From an uncultured Rothia sp. (GTDB taxonomy: Bacteria > Actinomycetota > Actinomycetes > Actinomycetales > Micrococcaceae): a DNA stretch of 21,990 bases. The stretch spans positions 1 through 21,990 of the forward strand of contig CAMIIP010000027.1 of the NCBI GenBank assembly GCA_946222285.1, given 5' to 3'. Under the pieces are notes generated by a model, which had not been told where the DNA came from, made no database searches, and saw only the letters and a program-made list of their open reading frames with translations. Below are positions 14,899 to 21,878 of this stretch, piece by piece (within the stretch, counting starts at the first letter, position 1; every line of letters starts with the position of its first letter). The position numbers and the translations under genes are program-made.

Positions 14899-15858
14899 TT
14901 ACTTCATTTTCTCGTTGAAGAACTCAATCAGCTTCTCAGGATGCTGACCGAAATAGTTATAAGCATAGAAACGCTGATTAGAATCTTCGATCCAGAAAAG
15001 TTCCTTATCCTCCGCGCCGATAGCGTCGAAAATTTCCTGACCATCTTTTTCAGCCTCAATCAAGAAATCACGACGAAGCTGAGCCACGAAGGTGGGAACC
15101 TTGACCGCATGAGCGTGAGGTTCAGGAGTTCCTTCTTCAAGGCGCATACCGTTGGTGTTGCGGAGTTTCTCGGAAAGAAGTTCCACAGCCTCATCGGGGT
15201 TGAGCCCGGCGTTCTTCGCGCCCTTGACCACAAAGGACTTCCCCGAAACAACGTTCAGAATAGCCAGCGCTTCAATATTTTCGAATTCTTCGGGCCAGAA
15301 GTCCATAGCGATAAGGGTGTAGTTACCGCCCATACAACGGCTAAAGAGTGAGGTGCGCATCTTGGACATTTCCGGGTGTGACTTAGCGAAACGTACGGAT
15401 CCCACAACATCGCGAGCTTCCAACAGACCAAGACCGCTGAAGCCGCCGTTGCCCTGACCAGACAAACCGCAGTTGCGCAAATCGTAGGTGAGAATATTGT
15501 AGCCAGCATCGTGCAGGTGCTTAAGTTCGGGCAGGAAGTTCACCTCAAAGCCACCGAACATATCCTGGTAAGGCTCTAGATGTCCGGGGAATCCGTAGCG
15601 ATTACAGGTCATGGGGTGGTTGATGATGAGCAGCTTGTCTGAGTCTGCCGGAATGAACCAGGCATCTAGGGGCACGCCGTCCTTGGAGGGGAAAGAGAGA
15701 TTTTCAAAGTCCATGCCGTAATCGGAGGGGCGCTCTAGCACGGGGGTGCGCACACCGGTTGCAAAGAGCTGTACGTAGCCATCTACGAAGGCTTCTAGCT
15801 CTACACCGCCGGGAATGGGTTCTGCTACGTCGTGCTGTCCAATGTTCTTTTCAGTCAT
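14899..15858 (-). CDS. alpha/beta hydrolase with a cysteine at the nucleophile position
   Basis: A 319-aa cytosolic hydrolase. The core begins with DGVPLDAWFIP (60-70) and LLIINHPMTCNRYGFPGH (76-93), the oxyanion-side strand. ILTYDLRNCGLSGQG follows, as in other alpha/beta hydrolases. The nucleophile elbow, normally G-x-S-x-G, reads S-R-C-M-G (173-177), placing C175 where Ser usually stands, as in dienelactone hydrolases. D264 in LRRDFL is a likely acid; the His is uncertain (H306 in GQHPEKL is a candidate). AAGGAA precedes ATG. It is the second gene of a pair, 44 nt after the NAD(P)-binding protein gene, so both probably act in one catabolic or detoxifying route. The substrate is unknown. 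Confidence 0.85.
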   Translation of the reverse strand: MTEKNIGQHDVAEPIPGGVELEAFVDGYVQLFATGVRTPVLERPSDYGMDFENLSFPSKDGVPLDAWFIPADSDKLLIINHPMTCNRYGFPGHLEPYQDMFGGFEVNFLPELKHLHDAGYNILTYDLRNCGLSGQGNGGFSGLGLLEARDVVGSVRFAKSHPEMSKMRTSLFSRCMGGNYTLIAMDFWPEEFENIEALAILNVVSGKSFVVKGAKNAGLNPDEAVELLSEKLRNTNGMRLEEGTPEPHAHAVKVPTFVAQLRRDFLIEAEKDGQEIFDAIGAEDKELFWIEDSNQRFYAYNYFGQHPEKLIEFFNEKMK

Positions 15859-15902
15859 TGCTTTTCCTTTTTATGAGAGTGAAGTTTTGAGGGATAAGTG
15901 AT

Positions 15903-16529
15903 TTAGTACCAGGCGGGCTTATCGCCGTCGGTTCCGGGCTTGTTGACGCCGACTTTGGTACGGGCATGAGCGGCGGGCTCAGCTACCACGGAGGCAACAA
16001 AAGCGGCAACTGCCTTACGGGAAACTTCAGTACCCTTGAACTGCTCATCACGGGAGGTAGTTTCGTAATCGGTTTCGTCGTTGTTGGTCAGCCAGGCTGG
16101 GCGAACAATGGTGTAGTCAAGATCAGAGGCTTCAATAACATCTGCAGCGTGGCGGTAATCTTTCAGTGCCTCACCAATCATTTCCTGGTTCCAGGTGTTG
16201 AAGGGTTCGGGTAGCTCTTGATAGATACCGAGGGAGAGAATGAAAATCAGTTTCTTCACGCCGGTCTTGTTCATTGCCGAAACAAGAACCTCTGCCTGCT
16301 TGCTGATTTCGCCACCGAGGTTAGCGTAAACCACGTCCTGGCCTTCAAGGGCTGCCTCTAGCGACGTCGTATCAAGAACGTCGCCTTCAATAATTCTTGC
16401 ACCTTGGGGTGCATCGATTCGTGCGGCGTTACGAGCAAAAAGAGTAAGGGTCTCGCCCTGATTGGCAAGCATAGGGATTGCCTGGCGAGCGATTTGACCG
16501 CTGGCTCCTAAAACAAGAACTTTAGTCAT
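15903..16529 (-). CDS. NAD(P)-binding NmrA-like atypical SDR
   Basis: A 208-aa Rossmann-fold protein. It starts MTKVLVLGASGQIARQ, with the G-x-x-G-x-x-A dinucleotide loop of atypical short-chain dehydrogenases (residues 8-14), then ARIIEGDVLDTTSLEAAL and VYANLGG, and the late YTIVRPAWL strand typical of NmrA/YwnB-like proteins. These are often NAD(P)H-binding reductases or redox sensors. AAAGG lies upstream of the ATG. It is the first gene of an operon with the cysteine hydrolase downstream; upstream lies the remnant of another hydrolase gene in the opposite direction. Confidence 0.88.
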   Translation of the reverse strand: MTKVLVLGASGQIARQAIPMLANQGETLTLFARNAARIDAPQGARIIEGDVLDTTSLEAALEGQDVVYANLGGEISKQAEVLVSAMNKTGVKKLIFILSLGIYQELPEPFNTWNQEMIGEALKDYRHAADVIEASDLDYTIVRPAWLTNNDETDYETTSRDEQFKGTEVSRKAVAAFVASVVAEPAAHARTKVGVNKPGTDGDKPAWY

Positions 16530-16611
16530 CGATAGTGCCTTTCACTAGTAGATTCATCTAAAAAGCTGACGGTATTGACCCTATCGAACGCCAAAATTTT
16601 TAGCCAGGCTT

Positions 16612-16860
16612 GCTGAGCGGGGGGGTACCGGCATCCCCGGCGACAAGCCTGGCGCTTTCGATTCCTACCGCGACGGCATGGAACTCTACGCGCGCATTTC
16701 GAGCAGTGCTGACCGTCAGCTACTCGTGCTACCTGACACTTCGCACTACGACCTCTATGACAAGCCTGAGCCCACGCAGAAGGCACTCGATGAGATTGTT
16801 CCCTTCTGCGCGGAGCCCGGTTGTACGCTGGCGGTGCAACGGTTCTTCCGGTTGTCTTGA
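16612..16860 (+). pseudogene. C-terminal remnant of an alpha/beta hydrolase gene
   Basis: In one frame the DNA reads GIPGDKPGAFDSYRDGMELY, then ISSSADRQLLVLPDTSHYDL with YDKPEPTQKALDEIVPF and a stop at 16858-16860. The SHYDLYDKPE part matches the final strand, catalytic His and closing helix of YcjY-type hydrolases. The first two thirds, including the nucleophile, are missing and no start or ribosome site precedes it. The region abuts the divergent NAD(P)-binding protein gene, suggesting that a deletion removed the front. Confidence 0.6.
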
Positions 16861-17033
16861 GGTTATTTGTGGTTATTTAACACTCAAGGTTGACTGTCTG
16901 GTGAGGCCGTTGTCTAGTTGGTATTGGGGGTGGGGGTGTGCATCTACTTTTAAATAAGCCTTAGCACGTACTCTCTCTTCGGCACGAAGGTATTTGACTG
17001 AAAATGTACACCTAACTGCATGTGCTAAAGCTA

Positions 17034-17062
17034 CTGACAACGCAGTGTAAAATCCTTAAAAT
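17034..17062 (+). promoter_or_regulatory. promoter of the FG-GAP protein gene
   Basis: The -35 candidate CTGACA (17034-17039), a 17-nt spacer and the -10 TAAAAT (17057-17062) form a good sigma-70-type promoter. The predicted start falls at about 17069, inside the DtxR box, so a bound repressor would block transcription. Confidence 0.7.
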
Positions 17063-17080
17063 TAGGTTAGCCTAACCTTA
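17062..17080. promoter_or_regulatory. DtxR/IdeR iron box
   Basis: TTAGGTTAGCCTAACCTTA matches the classic 19-bp DtxR/IdeR operator TTAGGTTAGCCTAACCTAA at 18 of 19 positions. It covers the predicted transcription start and ends just before AAAGGAG, the ribosome site. By the known mechanism, Fe2+-loaded DtxR would repress the gene and low iron would release it. Confidence 0.9.
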
Positions 17081-17093
17081 TAAAGGAGTATGT

Positions 17094-20069
17094 GTGCGAC
17101 CATCAGCAACAACATCTAGAAACATAAAAACAACATTGGGCACACTGATACTCTCAGTACTGCTTTTCTTCACCTCACATGCATCTGCCATCGAAAAACA
17201 TGCCACCATTGCAGACTCATCTGAGACTAAATGGTCAGCCGCTGATAACACCAACTACCATGACGCTATCCGCCAAACCACAAGGCTCACCTACACCGAT
17301 GCAGGGATATTCCCACCAGTATCAGCAGATATAACCGGCGACGAAAATACCGATTTAATATTTTTTAACCAACGCTCAAAAGAATTTACGCTGATACCTT
17401 ACATACCGTACGGTTCTTCCTCCGAAGAAATTATACGCCCCCTAAAAGAACAAGAAGAATCGCTCAATTTTAAGATATCCGAAATAGAAGATTTTTCAGA
17501 AGCAAAAATTACGATATTTATCGACGACACAACACGGGAAACAAAAATAGCTATTTCTTCAGGGAAAGATTTATTTATCGTCGCTGCAAAAGACTTAAAA
17601 AATAGCGGGGAACTTCCCGTGCAAACACATATTGTTTTCCCAGAAAAAATTTCTTCAATATCCGGTCTAAGGACTGAAAAGTATCTGGAAGATACAGGTC
17701 TAGCTGTATCTACAAATCACACAGTATTTACTTTCGCAGAAACACCTACCGTTGGTAAACATGAAGCATCTCATATAGCTTCAAAACAATGGAATACACC
17801 AACAGATAGCCCCTGGACTATTAATGCTGTGGGACGAGTACTCACCGAAAGTAAGTCGACAACACTTGCCTTAAGCTCTCCTCAAACTAATACTGTGTAT
17901 CTTTTGCCCTCAGATAGTTCAGCAGAGTCATTCGAAGATGAATCAACTACTATAAATTCGGCAGAAGACACATCTTTTGGCGCTTCTATCGTGAGAATTG
18001 ATGATACAAATGGAGACAACATAGATGACCTAGCTATTGGTGCACCAACTGCCAATGACGATAGCGGCGCCGTGGCAATCATCTACGGACAACAAGAATC
18101 TCGAAGCTCACTCAACGTAGACTTCGCTTCCACCGATGAATGTTCTATTAAAATCTCTACAGACTGCGCCGGAGTCATTCTGCGTCAGGCAGGCCCAGGA
18201 AAACTAGGGGCTTCGTTAGCCTTCATTCCCGGCAAAGAATATCCAGGATCTCTCATAGCTGGAAGACCACATCATAAAGAAAAGCCGGGCGCTATCATCA
18301 TTTCCTCTCTTGCTCTTACAAAAAATTGGAATACAGGACGAGGTATAGATGATATCCCGGCTTCCCAAACATCTGTACTTGTTAGCGAGAAGAAAAATAC
18401 GTCAGATAACGGCATCCAAGTAGGAACTATACCGGCGAAAACCCATGATTCTCTGACCGGTATCTATACTGCGGATTCACATCAAAAAGTCGATTTATGG
18501 ACGGTAGATTTGCCCCAGCAAAATACACAACCTTCGCATGAACCAATCGAGCCGACTTCTCCGCGTCCAGAAAAACCCACTACCAAACCGGGATTAGAAC
18601 CTCTGGACTCAGAAAATCATAAAATTTGGCTGGGTGAATTCAGTGACGGATTAGGTGCTTCTCTTGCTCGAGGAAAATGCGACGTTACGGGAGATGGCCG
18701 AAGCGACATTATCTCGAGCAGTCCCCTTCGATCTGAATGGGTATTTGATCCTTATTATGCAGACTCTACGCCTACTAAAGGCTGGGTACAGAATGTAACA
18801 GGACAAGTACAAATCATCCCCGCCGGTACTCCTGGAATAGCTATGCCTAATCAACAAATTATTACTATTAATGGACCTGGTAAAGATGATGCTTCCATCG
18901 GTCTGAGTGTTTCATGCGCCGGTGATGTGAACAAAGATAATACGGACGATATCATAGTCGGATCGCATACCCTAGGGAAAATATGGGTAATTTTTGGTGG
19001 TTCTCAGCTGTCAGAAACAGACCTTAATCATCTTGATCCACATCACGGCTATGAAATTTCGCTTCCACAGCTAGGAGCACCTGCTTTTCAGGTAACCCGT
19101 GTAGGTGATTACGACGGAGACGGACTAGCCGATATTGGTTTTATCATTTCAAATGCTCGAGTTGCTTCGGGAGATAATTCCACGAACTCAGGAGCCGCCT
19201 TTATTGTACGAGGACATCAAGAAGGAAATATCGATTTAACTCAGCTTACGATAGATAATCCAGATGTTTTGCTACGAATTGATCAGCCGGTAGGACATAC
19301 AATGAATGCTTTTGCTCCTTTAGGTGATGTCAACGGAGATCATATAACTGATTATGCAGTAAGTGATTATACGAATATTGTCGATAATCATGTTACAGGC
19401 GCTGTATGGGTTGTTTACGGGGCTAAAAACTTGCAAAAAATAAATCTAGAAAATAGTTTTCCTGGATACCGTTTAGAAATGACTCCAAATGCGTCCTACC
19501 GTTTAGGAGCAGGAACTTCGATAGCTTCAGCAGGAGACCTCGACAACGATGGAAAAGACGAATTTGTTGTTGGGTTCGATGGGGGTTCTAGTTCACCTGA
19601 TGGAACTGAAGGTGGAATTGCTATCGTATATAGTCTTTCAGAGCAAGACAGCTCCGAGGGCATGGTTCGCATGTTAGATCCACACGATGAGAGCAAGAGT
19701 GACCCGCGCATTCGAATGATACATGATGTGGCTAAGGACAGCGGATTAGGATATTCCAGCGATGTTTATATAGATAAAGATCCCTCCAAAACTAAACTCG
19801 CAGTAGGTGCCTGGCGTGGAGATGGGCAAGTTTATCTCATGAATTTATCTGATATCCCAGTAGGCTCCACTTCTTTGAAAGATATGGGCGATGCCATTAC
19901 AACGTATAGATCAGCAGGAGAGAAAGCTAGATTTGGACGCTCAGTTATCTTTAGTAACAATTTTCTAGATGGTCCTACACTTGTTGCTGGTGGGGATGGC
20001 GTGATAGATGAAGATGATCACGAGGGGTACGCTCATACAGCGCATATTCAAGCTATAAAAATTCAATAG
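17094..20069 (+). CDS. secreted iron-regulated FG-GAP/VCBS double beta-propeller protein
   Basis: A 991-aa protein starting at GTG 17094 with AAAGGAG 5 nt upstream. Residues 1-32 are a signal peptide (hydrophobic TLGTLILSVLLFF, cleavage likely after SHASA). Calcium loops of integrin-alpha type occur at 79 (DITGDENTD), 304 (DTNGDNIDD), 530 (DVTGDGRSD), 611 (DVNKDNTDD), 672 (DYDGDGLAD), 745 (DVNGDHITD) and 815 (DLDNDGKDE), with degenerate blades between and after. A Pro-rich linker (about 477-505) divides the protein into halves that each fit seven blades. There is no LPXTG, C-terminal membrane helix or wall-binding repeat, so it may be released or held by another factor. The DNA is more AT-rich than the neighbouring housekeeping genes. 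The promoter carries a DtxR box, suggesting a role under iron starvation, perhaps binding a host protein or haem carrier; the ligand is unknown. Confidence 0.88.
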   Translation: MRPSATTSRNIKTTLGTLILSVLLFFTSHASAIEKHATIADSSETKWSAADNTNYHDAIRQTTRLTYTDAGIFPPVSADITGDENTDLIFFNQRSKEFTLIPYIPYGSSSEEIIRPLKEQEESLNFKISEIEDFSEAKITIFIDDTTRETKIAISSGKDLFIVAAKDLKNSGELPVQTHIVFPEKISSISGLRTEKYLEDTGLAVSTNHTVFTFAETPTVGKHEASHIASKQWNTPTDSPWTINAVGRVLTESKSTTLALSSPQTNTVYLLPSDSSAESFEDESTTINSAEDTSFGASIVRIDDTNGDNIDDLAIGAPTANDDSGAVAIIYGQQESRSSLNVDFASTDECSIKISTDCAGVILRQAGPGKLGASLAFIPGKEYPGSLIAGRPHHKEKPGAIIISSLALTKNWNTGRGIDDIPASQTSVLVSEKKNTSDNGIQVGTIPAKTHDSLTGIYTADSHQKVDLWTVDLPQQNTQPSHEPIEPTSPRPEKPTTKPGLEPLDSENHKIWLGEFSDGLGASLARGKCDVTGDGRSDIISSSPLRSEWVFDPYYADSTPTKGWVQNVTGQVQIIPAGTPGIAMPNQQIITINGPGKDDASIGLSVSCAGDVNKDNTDDIIVGSHTLGKIWVIFGGSQLSETDLNHLDPHHGYEISLPQLGAPAFQVTRVGDYDGDGLADIGFIISNARVASGDNSTNSGAAFIVRGHQEGNIDLTQLTIDNPDVLLRIDQPVGHTMNAFAPLGDVNGDHITDYAVSDYTNIVDNHVTGAVWVVYGAKNLQKINLENSFPGYRLEMTPNASYRLGAGTSIASAGDLDNDGKDEFVVGFDGGSSSPDGTEGGIAIVYSLSEQDSSEGMVRMLDPHDESKSDPRIRMIHDVAKDSGLGYSSDVYIDKDPSKTKLAVGAWRGDGQVYLMNLSDIPVGSTSLKDMGDAITTYRSAGEKARFGRSVIFSNNFLDGPTLVAGGDGVIDEDDHEGYAHTAHIQAIKIQ

Positions 20070-20373
20070 AAATCCTGTTTAAGATGTTGGATGTTGGTGG
20101 TTGGGTACTGTCCCCGTTACCTTTTAAAAGCGTTCATTAAACAGCCACCACCGGCTAACTAGAAGCGCAAGTAACCGGCTCAGCCCCGGCATGGCGCAAT
20201 ACCCCCGGCTAACAAAATGGTCAGAGGAGTGTCACCACCGGGGCCGGGAATGGAACACAAACCATCGCTAATAGAAACACAATTCAAAGCCAAAGGAAGA
20301 CGGGCTGCGAGATTCGTGAACCTACCGGTTACTACCGCACCATAACCCGCACAACGCAAGGGTGCGAAGAGGC
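20070..20373. other. GC-rich leader of the IS110 remnant (possible bridge-RNA region)
   Basis: About 300 nt without a convincing gene. After the FG-GAP stop the composition changes sharply to GC-rich near 20140. CCGGCTAAC recurs at about 20151 and 20205, with several CCACCACCGG-like pieces. In IS110-group elements the stretch upstream of the transposase encodes the bridge RNA, so this may be its remnant, but no secondary structure was proven. Confidence 0.35.
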
Positions 20374-20454
20374 ATGGCACCACCGGAAATCTACCTCGAA
20401 CTAGACGTAGGCAAAATCAACCACCACGCCACAGCACTCAATGATATGTCCTGA
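20374..20454 (+). pseudogene. N-terminal remnant of an IS110-family transposase
   Basis: ATG at 20374 opens MAPPEIYLELDVGKINHHAT, then ALNDMS and a stop at 20452-20454. The L-D-V-G-K-x-x-H-H-A-T-A-L start is the RuvC-like (DEDD) first motif of IS110 transposases, with the first catalytic Asp in LDVGK. Only 26 codons remain of roughly 400; the rest of the element is gone. The break coincides with a tandem 13-bp duplication at 20441-20466. Confidence 0.7.
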
Positions 20455-20466
20455 TGATATGTCCTG
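20441..20466. repeat. tandem 13-bp duplication at the transposase break
   Basis: ATGATATGTCCTG occurs twice in a row (20441-20453 and 20454-20466). The first copy ends the transposase remnant in frame. It may mark a deletion or insertion junction. Confidence 0.8.
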
Positions 20467-20542
20467 GGTTTAGTCGTCCGTTGGGCTCTTATGGGAGGGT
20501 GTTTTCTGTGGTACGGGCGTTGGTTTTTTCACGGCTTCGACC

Positions 20543-20559
20543 CCTTATGAATAAGCCTC
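20543..20559 (-). repeat. solo terminal inverted repeat of the MITE family
   Basis: CCTTATGAATAAGCCTC is the exact reverse complement of the left end of copy A (4131-4147), 17 of 17. No matching partner end is seen within about 470 nt on the left, nor on the right until copy B. It probably survives from a copy destroyed by the rearrangement that truncated the IS110 element. Confidence 0.7.
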
Positions 20560-20833
20560 ACATGTGGGCAATTAATTCCCATACCGGCGATTTTTTGGTG
20601 GTTTGCTTGCCAATTCTCTAGACTTCTGTGTTTTAGCGCTACAAAACCCTACCCGACCTGCAACACCATCGACATCTTCACGAAGTTTTAGAACATTTCT
20701 CCAAGTCATCCCAGAAATAAATTTTATTAATGATTAACCTCTATTTTAAATATGTGAATCAGGCTACATTTAAGTTATCTCTTCACCTTCGCCATCAAAA
20801 AAGATGGCTCAATCTCTCTAAGGGGGATCCCCA
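20560..20833. other. AT-rich leader of the bacteriocin-like pseudogene
   Basis: No gene is seen. TACATT (20765-20770) is a possible -10, but without a clear -35. GCCATC-AAAAAA-GATGGC (20791-20808) forms a perfect 6-bp hairpin in the expected leader. AAGGGGG (20819-20825) is the ribosome site and overlaps the palindrome GGGGATCCCC. Confidence 0.45.
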
Positions 20834-21448
20834 ATGAAACTTTCACCCTCAAAAAAGCTCTAGCCCTAGCTCTTGTTGCATCTGCAACATTTACGGGGGG
20901 GTACAGTAGCTGCACAAGCCGCCACAACCCCTCACAGCAGCGCTCAAGCCCTCGCCCAAACAGCTTCAGCAGTTAACCTTTCACCGGAAAAATTGACTCT
21001 TATGCCCCCTACGTCATTACAGATCTTCATGGAAACTACATCATCAAATCCGGGGCTAAGCTCTCTCAGGCTGATCAAACTAATTTATAGCAAATCTTAG
21101 ATACCACAAATGCAGAGCAGAAAGCTTTAGATGCCATTCTACCTTCCTCATCCCTGGAGCTCATCTTCAAGCCGCAGGGAGCATAACTAAACACTGGTGG
21201 GGTTACACTCTTGCTATTAGCAATCAAGATGCCACCCGAATTCAAAACCTACTTACTGCAGGTGCCGGAGTCGCCGCAGTGGCCACAGCAATTACGGCAA
21301 CAACTGGTGTTGGAGCTGCAGTAGCCGGTGTAATCGCTGGGGTACTTATGTTGGGGCCGGAGGCGTTGGCATTTGCAATTGGAATGGAAAAGGTATCAAT
21401 CTTCACCATTCAAATGCAGCTAACCTTACCTGGTGTACTCCTAGGTAA
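20834..21448 (+). pseudogene. decayed secreted bacteriocin-like protein gene
   Basis: ATG 20834 has a strong AAGGGGG ribosome site. Read across frames, the DNA gives a signal peptide (KKALALALVASATFTGGTVA, then AQA), a middle with SAVNLSPEK, IDSYAPYVITDLHGNYIIK, SGAKLSQADQ and ILDTTNAEQKALDAI, a Gly/Ala-rich helix pair (LLTAGAGVAAVATAITATTG, VGAAVAGVIAG) and an end GICNWNGKGINLHHSN, then WCTPR and TAA at 21446-21448. Intact reading needs corrections in the A-run near 20853, the G-run near 20897, the A-run near 20992, near 21180 and near 21335, plus loss of an in-frame TAG near 21088. The layout (signal peptide, acidic middle, Gly/Ala hydrophobic segment, Cys-containing W-C-x-P end) resembles small secreted bacteriocin-like proteins of Gram-positives, a family I know only from memory. 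So many lesions mean a real pseudogene rather than sequencing error. Confidence 0.7.
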
Positions 21449-21476
21449 AAAGTCTGATTCGTAAGGATTGAGATCT

Positions 21477-21674
21477 ATGAAACGGCAAACCACTTTCATT
21501 GTTTTAACGCTAATGTTCGGCATAGCTACAGTTGCTGTATCGCTTTGGAACATTTTCCATCCGGAAAATAGCATGACCCCTCTAGCGTTGTCTCTTGCGA
21601 CATTTTCTTTAGCTGGAACTGTTCTTATTATAGCCAGGCAAAGGAAATCGAAACATAAGAATTCTGCTGTCTAA
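21477..21674 (+). CDS. small two-helix membrane protein, possible immunity protein
   Basis: A 65-aa protein with membrane helices at about 7-24 (FIVLTLMFGIATVAVSLW) and 37-53 (LALSLATFSLAGTVLII) and a basic tail, ARQRKSKHKNSAV. The ATG at 21477 is preferred to an upstream in-frame TTG at 21468 because TAAGGA at 21462-21467 lies 9 nt before it. The gene follows the decayed bacteriocin-like gene by 28 nt and is intact, a layout in which the second gene commonly gives self-protection. That role is inferred only from position and type; the family is not recognised. The stop is 4 nt before a MITE copy. Confidence 0.65.
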   Translation: MKRQTTFIVLTLMFGIATVAVSLWNIFHPENSMTPLALSLATFSLAGTVLIIARQRKSKHKNSAV

Positions 21675-21678
21675 TAAT

Positions 21679-21822
21679 GAGGCTTATTTATAAGGTACCT
21701 ACGGTAGCGACGCTCTTCTTTCTCACCTGGTTCGCTAGTACTCACTAGGTGATTCATTCCAGACCCAGCTAACTTGCCGCTACCATTCCCAACCATCGAG
21801 ACACCCCTTATAAACAAACCTT
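21679..21822 (+). mobile_element. MITE-like element, copy B (about 144 bp)
   Basis: The left end, GAGGCTTATTTATAAGG (21679-21695), pairs with the right end CCTTATAAACAAACCTT (21806-21822) at 14 of 17 positions. The interior shares CCTGGTTCGCTAG and GATTCAT, in the same order and spacing, with copy A at 4131-4290, but is otherwise divergent. No clear target duplication remains. It has no coding capacity. It begins just after the stop of the small membrane-protein gene, so it may now act as that gene's 3' end. Confidence 0.65.
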
Positions 21823-21878
21823 AGGGGACTCTCAGTCGCAAAGAAAAACAGAGCCAACACTTCATACCACCAAGAAAC

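Noticed and set aside
14893..15351. 152-codon + strand frame inside the hydrolase
   Set aside because: Antisense shadow of the well-supported hydrolase gene; no ribosome site.
16526..16786. 86-codon minus-strand frame next to the NAD(P)-binding gene
   Set aside because: Arg/Cys-rich translation typical of antisense reading of GC-rich coding DNA; the + strand holds the recognisable hydrolase remnant.
16859..16962. GAGGTTATTT and AAATAAGCCTTA about 100 nt apart, resembling MITE ends
   Set aside because: Only 9-10 matching bases on each side and no internal similarity to copies A or B.
20180..20383. 67-codon minus-strand frame in the IS110 leader
   Set aside because: No start signal and low-information composition; it overlaps the transposase start on the other strand.
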